Shown: positions 1 to 12,815, counted from the first letter of the stretch. The stretch is DNA of 64,000 bases from Gibbula magus (GCA_936450465.1 OW388296.1:30791638-30855637), one strand, 5' to 3'. Numbers and translations are program-made. The notes: generated by a model not told the origin, from the letters alone.

Positions 1-352
1 ACATGTTTTACATTTTTTGGAGGGATTCTAAAAATTGTTTAAAAAAATGTTGAGTTGGAAGAAAATACTGATACTGATACGTGCTATGAAATTGGAAACG
101 CATAAGAAAATATGGATGGCATTTATATATTTGTAAGCTTATCTGTTCTGTAGTGTCACCGCATTAAACAACTGACCTTAATGTTTAAGTAACCCTCAGT
201 GTCTTCTTTAAAGATCAGATCAGACGCTAAGCTGATCAAGGTTTCATTAGAACACCGTGCAACAGCCCAAAGATGACATTACAGACAGTGTACAAAATAA
301 CTTTTAAAATGGCATTGGGCTTGTGGTTTAAAAGATAAGACAGTCAACCCTT

Positions 353-515
353 CAGTGTTGTTCCTAGAGGGGGTCCTGGGGACATTTGCCCACCTTTTTG
401 CCTTGGTGTCCCTTACAATTTTTAGAAGTAGGATACTTTTAGCATTGCAAAGGGTCCCACTTGTTCAGTAATGGCCAAAATGACCCCCTCAGCAGATTAC
501 CTAGGAACAACACTG
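353..515. mobile_element. Short TIR element with CAGTG ends
   Basis: Starts CAGTGTTGTTCCTAG and ends CTAGGAACAACACTG, a 15 bp perfect terminal inverted repeat. GGGGGTC and GACCCCC pair further in. ACCCTT occurs on both sides, with one extra G on the right, suggesting a 6 bp target duplication. Non-autonomous; hAT-like by its CAGTG ends (inference). Confidence 0.7.
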
Positions 516-1138
516 GACCCTTTTTAGAAGTTGACAAGTTCTGTAATGAGTAAATTATCAGTTTATCAAGAATTCAACAAGCAAGACAGATCTTCTGACA
601 GTTTTTTAATCAGGCCCTTCTGAAACTTGCCAACAATTGACAAACTGGCATGGAGCTATTTGGAACATTGATGATTAAGTCTGATTACTTCAGTTTATTT
701 GTCAATATTGTATTTGGTGATGGTGTGGAATATTTTCAGCAGTAGTTCACTGACATGTTTTTGAAACAACATGACACGTTGACATTCAAGAATTTACAGG
801 AACTAACAAACCTGTCCACTTTCTTGTTTTACTTTAAAGGATGCATTCGCTGAAAAATATACAGTTCTTAGTTTATATTACATGTATTAAAGATCAAAGG
901 ATTGAAATAAGTACTTAGAGAAATAAGTCGACAAGCCATTGCTGTTACATGATTCTTGACTAATCAGACTGACGTACTGCCAGCCCAAGGATACTTTGAC
1001 TTTGGGCATAATGACCAGGGGACGATTATCGATATTTTCGAAGCTCTAGTCTCTTCATGCTAAGGTAGATGTATGGCACTTAGGCTCATCTTAGCACCAA
1101 GACAGCTGTGAAAATTCAGGCCCAGGTTTAATAGATTT

Positions 1139-1449
1139 GGGGGGCGGGATAGCGCAGTGGTTAGCATGTTCGGCTTCGGAACAAGAGGTCCGGGGTTCGA
1201 AGCCCGCCAGGGGCACGGCAACTTTGTCTGCAGTAGAGAACTGTTCTTCACGCAGTAAGGTTTAGGTGCAATGCTACACTGAATTTCAGCTTAGTTCCAC
1301 CCATGGTTCGCTAGTTCCAGCCGATGCTCGCAGGTTTCACCGCAATGCATAGCCACATGGCGTTGCAGGCTTTCTCCTTGCCATAATGCTAGCAGCCCCG
1401 ATATAAGTGAAATACTCTTGAGAGCGACGTTAAACCCCAACTCACTCAC
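1139..1449 (+). mobile_element. tRNA-derived SINE, full length, ACTC tail
   Basis: The tRNA-like head has an A-box-like stretch (TAGCGCAGTGGTTAGC) and B box (GGTTCGAAGCC). The body contains GGCACGGCAACTTTGTCTGC, and the 3' domain GTGAAATACTCTTGAGAGCG then CGTTAAACCCC and an ACTC repeat. TTAATAGATTT flanks it on both sides (1128-1138 and 1450-1460), an 11 bp target duplication. The conserved 3' domain resembles the metazoan SINE C-terminal (MESC) type described in molluscs; that name is from memory. Confidence 0.93.
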
Positions 1450-1707
1450 TTAATAGATTTTTGCATGCTTGAATGAGATCTAGCTAGTACTTGCAGAAAT
1501 GCTGTTGTTTGAATTGTAAAAGTGTTATAAAGTTAATTTTGGTATGTTTGGGATTTCCTCAGATGAGCAAAGAAAATATTACTTCCGAATGTGAATCTTT
1601 TTGTGTGAAATTGTACTAGACAAGTTCATCTGTCATTGAAAATTTTACACATCGATTCCATATGGATTTTGTTGCAATGTCAGAAAAAGATTCTACAACT
1701 GTTTTTA

Positions 1708-2030
1708 GTTCTACATGCAGTTAGGTTTGGATACAAGTTAATAGTGAACACAAGTCTCACTCAGTGAGTTATCAGCTATTGTTTGCTTGTTCCAGATGGT
1801 GCTTGCAGGTTTCACTGCTTATACATAGTCACATCATTGCTGCAGGCTTTCCCCCCTCAATTATAACAGCTGCTGCATGTCTGTATTTTTTGAGAGGTGA
1901 CACTTTTAGTTTGATGGTTGTAGTTTTCACTTCAACACAGCCTTACGGTTGCTGCAAGCTTTCTCCCAGTAACCCTAGCAGGCGCAATATCAATGAGAAA
2001 CTGATGTTAAATCTCAAATCCCCCTAACTC
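1708..2030 (+). mobile_element. Degenerate SINE fragments, same family
   Basis: Recognisable pieces in order are GTTCTACATGCAGTTAGGTTT, GCTTGCAGGTTTCACTGC with GCAGGCTTTC, then a second tail reading GCAAGCTTTCTCCCAGTAAC and GATGTTAAATC. The head is lost. Probably two overlapping old copies. Confidence 0.65.
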
Positions 2031-3064
2031 TTATAACATGTTTTCCAGGGACAAATTGAAATGTGAACGATGTTGTAGGACATCTTTGATTTCAAGTTCA
2101 AAGGATATTGAAATATTTGAACATCCTTGATTTTTCATGCCTTGTATCAAATCACATTGAAAAGATTGTTTCATTGAGATACACCCACAAAATCTGTTAC
2201 GTGTATATATATATTAATGGTGTTTCTAGTTCATGTAAACTCAGAAGTCAAGTACCCCAGCCCAAGTAGTATCATTACATAAATCATTTCAATCTCTGAA
2301 TAAGGTTGATTGAATTTCTTACCAAAGTAAATTTCTGATAAGATATTTGACTTTGTCAGACAATCAGCAAAAATCCAATAATCCTGATTTGTGATCTATT
2401 AACAGGTTTTTTGCGTAGGGGCGTAAGCTAATCCCAGATCAACTAGACCAACTAATCTCCCAAGATTGCTGTAACAGGCATGAGGGATGGTCAGATATTT
2501 ATTTGCTCGGATATTTGGTGATGTCAGAGTACTTGCTTCTTCCTTGTGAACATGTCACACATCAAGTCCTGCCCTCCATTTTGAGATTGCAAGGAGGAAG
2601 TCACTTATTCAAACAGTCACATTCAACCACAGTAGATTTGTATTATCATCGTGTTGACGTGTTTATCTCTTGTGGAGGTTTGAGATTATTCTTCATGTCT
2701 GGAAATACTCATTTTGAGGAGCAATAAGTAAAATATCAATATCTAAAGATTAAAAATGTTAAATTACATTATAATTTAATTTGTAATTTTGACATACTTT
2801 TTCCCAAACTACATTTTTGTGATGTCTCCCTTTGCTATTGGCTCCAAATTGCAGCTTCAAAATCTAAATATCTAAATTTCTATATTCTCTTTTATACTTA
2901 AGATGCTGAATTTATTAGTGTCGAAACATTCTGAGTATCCAATTTACAGGACTCAAAACTCATTAAAAAGGGAAATAATCTGGCTTCGGCTGTATAAAGA
3001 TAATCTATTACAGAGTTTTCTGGGACCTCCATTAAAAGGGTTAAGTTGTGACGTCCATATTCTG

Positions 3065-3375
3065 GGAGCGGGATAGCGCAGTGGTTAGCGCGTTCGGCTT
3101 CGGATCAAGAGGTCCGGGGTTCGAATCCCACCAGGGGCACGGCAACTTTGTCTGCAGTAGAGAACTGTTCTACACACAGTAAGGTTTGGGTGCAATGCTA
3201 CACTGAATTTCAGCGAAGTACCACCCATGGTTCGCTAGTTCCAGCCAATGCTCACAGGTTTCACCGCAATGCATAGCCACATGGCTTTGCGGGCTTTCTC
3301 TCTGCCATAATTCTAGCAGCCGCGATATAAGTGAAATACTCTTGAAAGCTGCGTTAAACCCCAACTCACTCACTC
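3065..3375 (+). mobile_element. tRNA-derived SINE, full length, ACTC tail
   Basis: Same family as the copy at 1139, with intact A-box-like and B-box (GGTTCGAATCC) sequences and tail CTCACTCACTCAC. Flanks 3051-3064 and 3376-3389 match 13 of 14 bases (ACGTCCATATTCTG against ACGTCCATGTTCTG), a target duplication with one substitution. Confidence 0.93.
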
Positions 3376-3389
3376 ACGTCCATGTTCTG

Positions 3390-5245
3390 AAGAACAGTTC
3401 ATCGACTCCTGGAAACTGTTGAATAAAAACACCACCTGTTCTTCTGCGAAAAGACTCCTTTTTTCAGTTACAGTTAAAAATAGGATGTCAGTGTAAATTA
3501 ATTAGAGAATAACCAACGAGGTACGAGTGATTACGGGAAATATCCATGAGTCTAAATAATGTTCAGCCACAAGCTTTAGCGAGTGGCTCTGAACATTTAG
3601 ACGAGGGTAGGCAGCTCTGTGTATTCAGCCAGTCAGAAATACCATTGAATATTTCAGCCAGTAAAGGGATAATATTTCTGCATATTGAAGTATATCTAGA
3701 TATAGTTATGGTAGACGTACAGTCACCGGAGAACTGAGTTAGTCATATTACTATGCGGACAGATGGAGAGGAAATGTAGTAAGTATTGAGTTGGTAGGAA
3801 ATGTTGAAGGAGAAGGAGGATATGATTTCATCTGTAATATGGAGGAAGATCCTCGCTAGACAGTGGAGCAAGCTCTCGGTGTTTATACAAACATGTTGAA
3901 TATATCACGTTCGAATGACGGACATTCCTGCAGATTCCAGCTGACATTGTCAGCATGTATTCTGATGTCATGAAGGTCTTAAGCTGTATTGTCTGGCTTT
4001 TAGTCTGTTAGAAATGAGGATCGGGGAGCTCTGTTTGGTGAAGGATGTTTGATTTGAAAATTGTGACTCAGAATAAGTGTATTGTTGAAATGGATAGATT
4101 TCAGTGTCCAAGGTACTCTGGTGACCAGCTGATAGGGTCATTTTCGATAAGTTTTTGTTTCTGAAAGTTTCATCCCGATTGTAGACTTATATTGTGCATC
4201 GGTGCAAAGACTTTGACACAAAACCACAGATTTCATCATAAGAGTCTGCTTGGTGTTGCTTGACCCTTTATTTGCCGAATTAATAAATTATAAGTGTCAG
4301 ATCTTTCTTCAGGATTTCGAAGAGAATGAAGATTGGTCACCCTCGGCAGAATATTACTGCATTAGCAATGCTTGTTTCAATGGGGATAGACTGTTCATCA
4401 ACCCTTTACTTAAGGATCTGTAATTTTCTGTGATAGACTTTGTTTAATGGTTTAACCCTAGATCATACCCTTTGTTTGTTGCTGAGTTGTGGTTCTGTAA
4501 ATTGGGCATTCAGAGTGGATTAACACTTATAAGTTCAGCAGTCTGGTGTTAAAACCTTTGACAATAGAACAAGTTTAGCATTAGTTAAAACATTTGATAA
4601 TAGTATAAGAGAGGCTAGTTTCGCTTGAACTCTCCTGCCATGTTTTTATCTTCCATTGCCACATGGAAAAATTTCTCGAGTCAAAATGAGAAATAAGGCC
4701 TTTCAACATTATCTTCAATTTAAGCTGGAGGATTTATGAAACCTATCTACTTACAAAGAACAAAGTCATCAGTATGTGTATTAGAGACAGCTCAAGTTGT
4801 TTATCTCTCTCGTATATTTCTTACTGACATCTTTCAATATGGAGGCCATTTGTCTATTCTTTTATTTTGAACCCTTTTTCTGATGGAAGGAGGTCTGTGT
4901 ACATGTGAATGTAGGATTTAATTTCACAGCATACTGACAGAATGGAACATTTTGAAATTAATTAAGATAAAACATGCTTCAATATTTTTGAGGTCGTTGT
5001 CCCCTTATTTTAGTAATTTCAAATGTCTCATTTATGTACCCCTTAGATTTGCATAGTATATTTTTACTAGAATATAGTCCAGATAAAACTTTTAATTACA
5101 AATTGTATTTCAACATTTATTAAGTTTTTAGTATAAACAAGATCTTTGGCTCCTTGTTTTGGACGGTACAGAGGACTGCTAAAACAATCTTTAGGTACAC
5201 ACTGTCCCATACTTATTTGCAACAACCTGAATTGTCCCATCCATA
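3390..5245. other. Unannotated intronic or upstream sequence
   Basis: No repeat, RNA or homologous coding segment was recognised. A 63-codon open frame at 3546 has no recognisable family and no codon-level signal. Confidence 0.5.
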
Positions 5246-5565
5246 TACCACGCTCTCCCGGGTATAAGACCACCCAAGCCTAAGCCCACCCCCACTTAAC
5301 AGAGGGTTGTCCTGGTTGGGGTTATTCTCAGGTTATAGCCCACCCCCAATTTTTCCAGATGTTCCATGGTCATACATTACATAAATCTATAATATTATTT
5401 TAAGTTAACTGTCAAAAGCCTTCATAAAACCTTTTATAATTGTCTGATGGTCTCGGGTATAAATTTTCATCTGAGTTGGGTCTCTCCCATCTAAAAGCCC
5501 ACCCCCATGTTTTCAAGATGTTTGTTTGCCTGAGGCCCTGGTCTTATACTTGAGAGAATACAGTA
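5246..5565. mobile_element. TA-flanked TIR element (320 bp), pogo/Tigger-like
   Basis: The left end reads CTCCCGGGTATAAGACCACC, and the right end inverted reads CTCTCAAGTATAAGACCAGG. Both ends abut TA. Shared inner motifs (GGTTATAGCCCACCC, CCCCCATGTTTTCAAGATG) tie it to the elements at 41214 and 57034. No transposase is present. Superfamily assignment is inferred from the TA and TIR style. Confidence 0.75.
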
Positions 5566-5592
5566 TTTGTATCTGTCGTAAAAGGTATGGTA

Positions 5593-6089
5593 CGGGATAG
5601 CTCAGTCGGCAAGAGCGCCGGTCTCACGTTGCTGAGGTCCGGGGTTCGAATCCCATCCAGGCCAAGGTGTAAAAACCTAGAGTTCACCTCTGTTAGAACT
5701 CTATAAGTGTCACCCTGGAGCCCTAGTGTGTAGTGCAACAAAAACTACGCACTTGAAAGATCCCATGAATTCATGTCAGTGGCTGAATGGTGGATACATG
5801 AACACGTGCATACGCCGAGCTGTCGGTTATCAGCGTTCAGCAGTGTTGGACAAACTGCTGTGACTATGTGTCTCAGTTCACCCAGCTGTAAATGGGTACC
5901 CTGTGAGGCATAGAATGGTCCCCAAACTGAGCGCCACATATGGCTGCCGGTTGAATACTCCCCAGGGAGTTGAATTGGAAAAAATGATTGGACGGTGAAA
6001 GAATGCCATTGACCAGGGGAAACAATGTAAGCGCCTTGAGCAACCACTAGTGGATGGATATGTGCGCTATATAAATATCCTAATAATAA
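5593..6089 (+). mobile_element. Second tRNA-SINE family, full length
   Basis: The head ATAGCTCAGTCGGCAAGAGC plus GGTTCGAATCC is tRNA-like. The body contains CAGTTCACCCAGCTGTAAAT and GGGTACC, and the 3' end reads GCGCTATATAAATA with a TAA repeat. TATGGTA flanks it (5586-5592 and 6090-6096). The tRNA-like head is unlikely to be a functional tRNA gene because it continues into a 500 bp retroposon body. Confidence 0.85.
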
Positions 6090-6096
6090 TATGGTA

Positions 6097-7080
6097 GGTG
6101 AGTCTATTGTTGGATACCTACATCAGCAGGTAAACTAACAGCAACTTCCCCCTTCATGTCGTGTGCCTAGATAATATATTATTTCCCATCCCAAGTCCTT
6201 TTACTTCCTTTGAATATGACAGATATTACAATTACCTTTCATAAATCGGACTAATGTAGTTCCTTGTATAATGAAAACAACATTAGCAGTATGAGGAAGT
6301 GATGATATGATCACAGATCAGCTGTCTGAAAAATTCGATTTTTAAATTTCCCATCTCGTTTGATGACCATTAATCTTTCCTTAATCTGTGAAAATATATC
6401 TAAATAGTATGATCTAAATACTCGCCTTTCAGTCTATGTAAAAACTGAAAATATAATATTTTGAATTCTACATATGAGTGTCAATGTCAGAATTGCCCCT
6501 GTATTTCTTCAAATCCTTTGATATCAATTAGTTGATCAGTTTGTAGAAATGTTTGAAAAACTTAATAAAAAAATACTGCAACCATTATTGATTTCTTAAG
6601 AAGTATTAAGAAGTTGGTAATATGAAGAATTAACAAATTTATGGATTTACAACTTCTTTATTGCAATGATATGCGACATTTTGGTGTAGATATTGCCGCA
6701 AATGGCTCACTCACTCACTCACTCAGAGTAGATACTAACACTGTTATCAAGCAAATGATTATTATTATTTGATAAAGATATAAAATAGTGTGAAAAATAC
6801 ATAAAGCACCTTCATGTCTATCACTGCAAACCATTGATTATCTATCTCAGACGATTAAAAACGAAAAGGCTATCAAATGTTTTTAAGCATAAGTAAATAT
6901 TCTCAGCTCCCTAAATGTCACCGTTTGATTCTAAGAAGCGCATGTGGATATCGGCCAATGTGTCTAAACAAGCACTGAGGTCTGACATGAAGTGTGAGCT
7001 ATGTCAATGTTTAGAGGACCAAGCTGTTGCCTGATGATAGCAAGAATGTCTTCACAGTCAACAGTCAGTCTCCCCCACGG
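6097..7080. other. Unannotated sequence with an orphan ACTC microsatellite
   Basis: Only an (ACTC)n run at about 6703-6725 stands out, possibly the last remains of a SINE tail. Otherwise AT-rich single-copy-looking sequence with no gene signal. Confidence 0.5.
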
Positions 7081-7530
7081 TATGCCAGGCCGGTCTTCTC
7101 TTGGGGACATGTGCCGGGATTCCTGGACTGTCCAGGTCAGCCCGCCCTGACTGGCACATTTCTGGCTGGGGTGTCTCCTGCTTTAGTCAATTGTGGACAG
7201 AGAAACTTTAAACTTATATTCCCATTTCTGCCATATGCCAGACTTGTATTCTTTCAGAGACATAACCCTTATTCCTGGTCCTTCTGGATCAGAAAACCCT
7301 GGCTGGCTAATTCCTGGCTACAATATCTTGGTTAATAATGTTTAAATTAGTTTGGTAATAGAAAGTTGTGCAAAATACTGAAATGTTTTTGTTTCCTGTT
7401 TAATACTCTATGCCAGGTAACCATCTCATGGAGACATGTACCAGGATTCCTTTTCTGTCCTGACTGGCACATTCCTGGTTAGGATGCCAGTGCAGTCTCC
7501 TCTCAATGCCATTGCCAGTTTTCCTGGTCG
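7081..7530 (+). repeat. Degenerate tandem repeat, about 150-180 bp unit, three units
   Basis: Related blocks start near 7081, 7233 and 7410: TATGCCAG, then CTTGGGGACATGTGCCGGGA, CAGAGACATAACCCTTATTC and CATGGAGACATGTACCAGGA, followed by ATTCCTGG-type and CTGACTGGCACATT-type motifs. Units are diverged. The 102-codon open frame here is a by-product of the repeat. Confidence 0.5.
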
Positions 7531-8322
7531 GTCTGAGTCTGAGACTGGTACAGTCCAGCCTGTGAAGACTCAGTCTCAGTCAAATCTAGATGACAAACTA
7601 TGAACAAATAGGCTGGGAAATTTTCTCCCCAAAATCTCCTGTAAAATTGGTATCTCTTATTTTGATTGTATATTCAACACCATGAATAGTGTAAACATAA
7701 TATCTGAATCATTCCTACTGATGTGTTGAACGAAAAGTCATTTGGAACCCTGTGGCATAGGAAGTACTTGTAATACTTTACTGAACATTTGCAAAATCAT
7801 TGTCATTTGAGTCAAAAAACCCTTCTGACTTCCCTAAATGAAAACCTGTATATTGCCAAGACCCAATATTACAACAAGTATACAAAGTGTATCAATTCTG
7901 GCTGACCTACATCCCAGAATGCACTGCTTCAACATTTACTTCCTGCATCACTTCTCAATCTTCCGGCCATCTTGTGTTCTCGAAACTAATGTTCTAATTA
8001 CAGTTCTACAGTCACATGATCTTTCGCAACTAGGTTGTTAAAATGAGTCATTTGACAGTGTCCCTAACAAGCTTTATAATGAATCATTATTCTCTCGTAA
8101 TTTGCTCATTAAAAGAAAATTAGTTTGTCCATGCGTAATCATAATTGTTATTCACACTGACAGATTTTGTAATGTAGATCAAGGCTGCTCATGATTAACT
8201 ATGTTTGGTGCGTTTTTAAAGTGAATTAGCTCTTGATGTAAAACAGGTTAGTAATGCATTTGTACTATTCATGCTTGGACTATAAAACTTGACATGTATT
8301 GGGGTGGGACAGCACGTTGACC

Positions 8323-8753
8323 AGTCTGATTAAAATTGACGGTTTTCCGAGAAATAAAATTTGCAAAATAGGAAATCTACCGGGATATGAACTCATATCG
8401 TTCAGAGGTTTCCACGCCAAATGGTCTGATAACAGCCTGTAGACTTCCGTGTTCTGATGCAATTCAGTTAACCAATCACAAGAAGTCCAACGAAAGTTTT
8501 CGGTGCGATAAGCTAGGGGCAGATAACTCCAAATAGCTATCCTTTTTTCTGTTCCGAATGCTTTCAAAACAGAGACCTGTAAAAACTAGGATGTGATTGG
8601 TCAGGTATTTGACTGGGCTTTGGTTGCGCTAAACTGGTTCGGAACACGCGCCTATACGGAGTGTTCTCAGACCTTGTGGCGAGGAATCTACAGAACCTGT
8701 TCGTATCCCGGTAGATGCATTATTTTGCAAATTTTATTCCTCAAAGTCAGACT
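8323..8753. mobile_element. TIR element family B, copy 1 (431 bp)
   Basis: Starts AGTCTGATTAAAATTGACGG and continues with a long inverted end (AATAAAATTTGCAAAATA, CTACCGGGATA) mirrored at the right by ATCCCGGTAGATGCAT and TTTTGCAAATTTTATTCC. Collinear with the 446 bp copy at 59076. The interior contains GGTGCGATAAGCTAGGGGC, also shared. No coding capacity. Confidence 0.85.
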
Positions 8754-8761
8754 GGCACATT

Positions 8762-8895
8762 GACTAATGCATTAGCCTTTGGATCAAGAGGTTCTGTGTT
8801 CGAATCCTCATAGCTCGACAATGTCTAGAGCTGCTATTGGAAACTGTTGTACATGCAGTAAGGTCTTGCAGAAAGCAGCATTGAACCTCAAATAA
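8762..8895 (+). mobile_element. Degenerate short SINE
   Basis: Head remnants (TTTGGATCAAGAGGTTCTGT, GTTCGAATCC) and TGTACATGCAGTAAGGT jump directly to a tail-like AAAGCAGCATTGAACCTCAA. The middle is deleted. It abuts the right end of the family B element. Confidence 0.6.
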
Positions 8896-9047
8896 ACTTG
8901 ACATGTATAACTTATGTGAACAAATTTTATGAAGTATTTGATCAAACCGGTGCATTAAATTTAAATAACTTAAACCAATTCCAGATTATATCCTTTGTAT
9001 TGATTGTTGGCCACTCAGAATGATTTGATACCAATTGTTACATCAAT

Positions 9048-9260
9048 CAGGGGTCAAAATTAACCTTTTCTAAGCACTTGCCATTCGGACTAGGTAATTT
9101 CCTAAATTTCTAGTCCAAAGCCTTTTCAGCTAGCCAAATCCATGTTCAGGATCATACCATCTTTAAATTCAACTAACCATTTGGAGTACCAGTCAAAACA
9201 TTTCACTAGCCCAGCAACTAGCCATGGGCTACCGGACTTATCCTAAAATACTCCAGGGGC
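9048..9260. mobile_element. CAGGGG-ended short element, right end disrupted
   Basis: Begins CAGGGGTCAAAATTAACC and carries CCATTCGGACTAG, AGCTAGCC and CTAGCCATGGGCTACCGGAC in the same order as the intact copy at 55202. Its right terminus was interrupted by the SINE at 9258. Confidence 0.7.
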
Positions 9261-9561
9261 GGGGTAGCGCGTTCGGCTTTGGATCAAGAGTTCCATGGTT
9301 CGAATCCCGCCAGGGGCACGGCAACTTGGTCTGCAGTAGAGAACTGTTCTCCATGCAGTAAGGTTTGGGTGCAATGCTACACTGAATTTCAGCGTAGTAC
9401 CACCCATGGTTCGCTAGTTCCAGCCGTTGCTCGCAGGTTTCACCGCAATGCATAGCCACATTGAGTTGCGGGCTTTCTCCCTGCAATAATACTAGCAGTC
9501 GTGATATAAGTGAAATACTCTTGAAAGCGGCGTTAAACCCTAACTCACCTCACCTCACCTC
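9258..9561 (+). mobile_element. tRNA-derived SINE, ACCTC tail, A box deleted
   Basis: Same SINE family, but the head lacks the GCAGTGGTTAGC segment, so the internal promoter A box is lost. The B box is GGTTCGAATCC. Tail (CACCT)n. AAATACTCCAGG flanks it at 9246-9257 and 9562-9573, a perfect 12 bp target duplication inside the right end of the CAGGGG-type element. Confidence 0.92.
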
Positions 9562-9573
9562 AAATACTCCAGG

Positions 9574-10935
9574 CCAGATTAGATATGATTATTGACATTG
9601 TATTGTAAACATCTGATGATTCCTCTAAATTGACTATTCAAAATGGCTAAATCAGGAGTTGAAGTGTAAACAGGTGGGGCTTTGAGCCTAGGCCATTGGC
9701 TAGTTTGGTAATTGATGAGTGAAAATAAGTATGTGCACTGACTCTGCGACTGACTCCCATTTATATTTGTATCGAGAAATGTTGAAATATGTGCTAGTCA
9801 CCTATGTCAAGGTTCTTCACATACAACTTTAATTATCTTAATCATTGTCTGTAGTCTGTGTCATTAGCTGGAACATGCTTTACTAATTAGCTGCAGTTTC
9901 AATTCAGAGAAAATTGTAATTGAATTTTGTCACCATGGAAACATTGTTTTTGTAATTAGTGACTCGTCTTTTGAAGTTTATTTTCCCTCAAAGTCTCTTC
10001 AGGATGTTTTTGTCGGGATGTTTTTTTGTGGAATTAAATTTGAATGTGCCCAGGTGTTTGTTTGTGTTTATGTAATTAATGCATGACTAAACAAAGTCAA
10101 TTTAAGATGTTATGTAGAATGTTTTGATGTGAATTGTAAGAAAAATGCATAAATAGATTCCCATTTTCACCAAGAAAATAACTGTTGAACCGTCTTTTTA
10201 GTTATCTGAACTTGCATATACTGTTTTTTCATATTTTTCCAGTAAATTTTACACTTTATATATTGAAAAACGCCAAATCCATTCTTAGTTGCTGATTAAC
10301 TGGAATCGTATCTCGGTTAGCAAAAGCATCATCTGGCTTTCTGTTTCCAGATTGAGTTGCAAACTTTGAAAATTTTCTTGTGTCTTATATTACATAATAT
10401 CTCATGGCAGCTTTTGATTCTGTAATAAAATATATTTGTAAGTTTCCTTACTAGGCTGTGCAGTTGTCCTTTAAAATATATAATAATATAAAAATGAATT
10501 CTATAATGGTGAAAATTCAGAGAGAATCTATAATAGAAAGTTTGAATTTTCAGAAGGAATCTATGAAGTGAGTGTGTTAAACTAGGCAAAGGTAACAGAA
10601 TACACACGAAGGGTGTAATATGATTGGGGCGCTCTGTGGAAATGTCAGCTATTATGTTATACCCTTCAATCTGGATGATGAAGTGCCCTCACGGAGACAG
10701 ATAAACAGAACTTGAACATTATATGTGATTGTGGAGAGGAGCAAATATGATGTTTGCTTATTTTCTAAATATAAACTAAACCCCTTTCTCTCTCAGCGAT
10801 TAATGAAAACATCAAACATTTTAAATCAACAATGATTTTGATGTACGGTGTGATTTTAAAATGTCAATTATTTAAAAAATTAAAGTCCAGGACAGTGTTG
10901 AGGGATTATGACATTGTTTGTTGTCATTTTGCCCT
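9574..10935. other. Unannotated AT-rich sequence
   Basis: No repeats or exons recognised. Open frames here are short, AT-rich and without homology. Confidence 0.5.
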
Positions 10936-11290
10936 TGTCAGCGGGATATCACAAGAACCATTCGCTGGATTCTCTTCATATTTTACACATAGCTTCTCCA
11001 AGGAAAGACAAAGGGCTGATTAGATTTTAGTGACCTTGACATTATTTTCAAGGTCACAGCGGAACTTTGAATTTTTCCACATGTTAATGTACATGTCAAG
11101 CTTGTCAGCGGGATATCTCAAGAACCATTCACAGGAATTCCATCATATCTTACACAAAGCACCTCCTAGGGAAGACAAAGCGCTGATTAGTTTTTTGTGA
11201 CCTTAACATTATTCTCAAGGTCACATTGAAGCTTTGACTTTTCCGACATGTTTGACAGTCGATTTTGCTGACTTTGACATTATTTTTCAA
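10936..11290 (+). repeat. Tandem repeat, two units of about 167 bp
   Basis: The units start with TGTCAGCGGGATATC at 10936 and 11103. Each contains CAAGAACCATTC, AGACAAAG-GCTGATTAG, GTGACCTT-ACATTATT and CAAGGTCAC. Similar blocks at 28066 suggest a dispersed satellite-like family. Confidence 0.8.
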
Positions 11291-11818
11291 TTTTGAAGTA
11301 TTAATTTGCAGCGGAGGATCATGTCACCTTAGTGACAACCACTTGTTTTCCAATATTTTGATGGGAAACTTACTTGGGATGTGGTGGTAATTATGTTTAT
11401 ATTATTATATGTTATATTATATTTATACAGAAAGAGCTTGTTAAATTGATGAGTTTCATATCACCGAGTTTGGAAAATGGATATAGTATGAAAGGTATAA
11501 AACTGTTATTCGGTAGTCTCATAGATCCTTCATTTAGTCTTAGGGTGCTTGGAGATGTCTTTGTTGTGTGAGTTCAATTGACTAATGGACGTCTATACGA
11601 GCAGCTCTTAGCGGTACTTAGTCTTTCATTTCTTGAGTGTTTCCTGCTCACTCTAGATGGGTCCCTAACAGAGATTAATGAAGTTCTTCTGCAATCTATA
11701 CACTGACATTGACATGCACTTTTGTTTCTAGCCGTCGAAAAATTTCCGCAGTGATTGTAAAAGACACTAGAAACCAGAACTTATCATGCTGGAAACTTAT
11801 GAGCTTCCTGCTAAAATG

Positions 11819-12119
11819 TAGGGGCGGGATAGTGCAGTGGTTAGTTCGGCTTTGGATCAAGAGGTCCGGGGTTTGAATCCTGCCAGGGGCACGGCAACTT
11901 TGTCTGCAGTAGAGAACTGTTCTACACGTAGTAAGGTTTAGGTAAAATGCTACACTCAATTTCAGCGTAGTACCACCCATGGTTCACTAGTTCCAGCCGC
12001 TGCTCGCAGGTTTCACTGCATTGCATAGCCACATGGCGTTGCGGGCTTTCTCCCTGCCATAATACTAGCAGCTGGATATAAGTGAAATACTCTTGAAAGC
12101 GGTGTTAAACCCCAACTCA
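11819..12119 (+). mobile_element. tRNA-derived SINE
   Basis: Head GGGCGGGATAGTGCAGTGG with a shortened anticodon arm, B box GTTTGAATCC, conserved 3' domain, short tail. Flanks CCTGCTAAAAT (11808-11818) and CCTGTTAAAAT (12120-12130) differ at one base. Confidence 0.88.
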
Positions 12120-12187
12120 CCTGTTAAAATTTCATGTCATCATTTTATTATCCCAACAGTAATACCTTGCGATATAGTCATCGCCCC

Positions 12188-12815
12188 GTCTGTCTGTCCG
12201 TCCGTCCGTCCGTCCGTCCGTCCATAATCATTTCGTTTCCGGAGCAGAACTCAAAAACCATTCATGATATCTTTCTGAAACTTTGCATGTGTATTACCCA
12301 TCAACTGAAGTGGTGCCTTTTGATATTTTCAGATTTCTGAAAATTTTATTTTTTTTCGTTTCCATAGAAACATGTTGAAGTTGGACATTGTTCAGAAACA
12401 GGTTCGTTTCCGGAGCACAGCTCCAAAACCGTTCATCATATCTTCCTGAAACTTTGCATGTGTATTACCCACTAACTGAAGTGGTGCCTTTTGATATTTT
12501 CAGATTTCTGAAAATTTTATTTTTTTTCGTTTCCATAGAAACATGTTGAAGTTGGACTTTGTTCAGAGACAGGTTCGTTTCCGAAGCACAGCTCCAAAAC
12601 CGTTCATCCTATCTTCCTGAAACTTTGCATGTGTATTACCCATTGACTGAAGTGGTGCCTTTTGATATTATCAGATTTTTTCTGAAAAATTTATTTTTTT
12701 CTGTTTCCATAGAAACATGAGAGGGTTGGTGGTTGTTGTTGATTTTGACTGCTTCTGGAGCAGAAGTCTAAAACCCTTAACATTCCTGAAACTCTGTAAT
12801 ACCCACTAACTGAAG
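12188..12815 (+). repeat. Pearl-like element: (GTCC)n plus 171 bp core repeats
   Basis: A (GTCT/GTCC)n run at 12188-12223 is followed by three units of about 171 bp starting TTCGTTTCCGGAGCA at 12232, 12403 and 12574, and a truncated fourth near 12743. Units share CTGAAACTTTGCATGTGTAT, GAAGTGGTGCCTTTTGATAT and CGTTTCCATAGAAACATG. This arrangement of a tetranucleotide microsatellite and 160-170 bp core repeats matches the bivalve pearl/Helitron-like elements I know of (inference). Confidence 0.85.

Noticed and set aside
7027..7335. Proline-rich 102-codon frame
   Set aside because: Lies in a degenerate tandem repeat and is not maintained between units.
12188..12223. (GTCC)n array considered as a CRISPR or other spacer array
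   Set aside because: It is a simple tetranucleotide microsatellite attached to a satellite-like core; no spacers.
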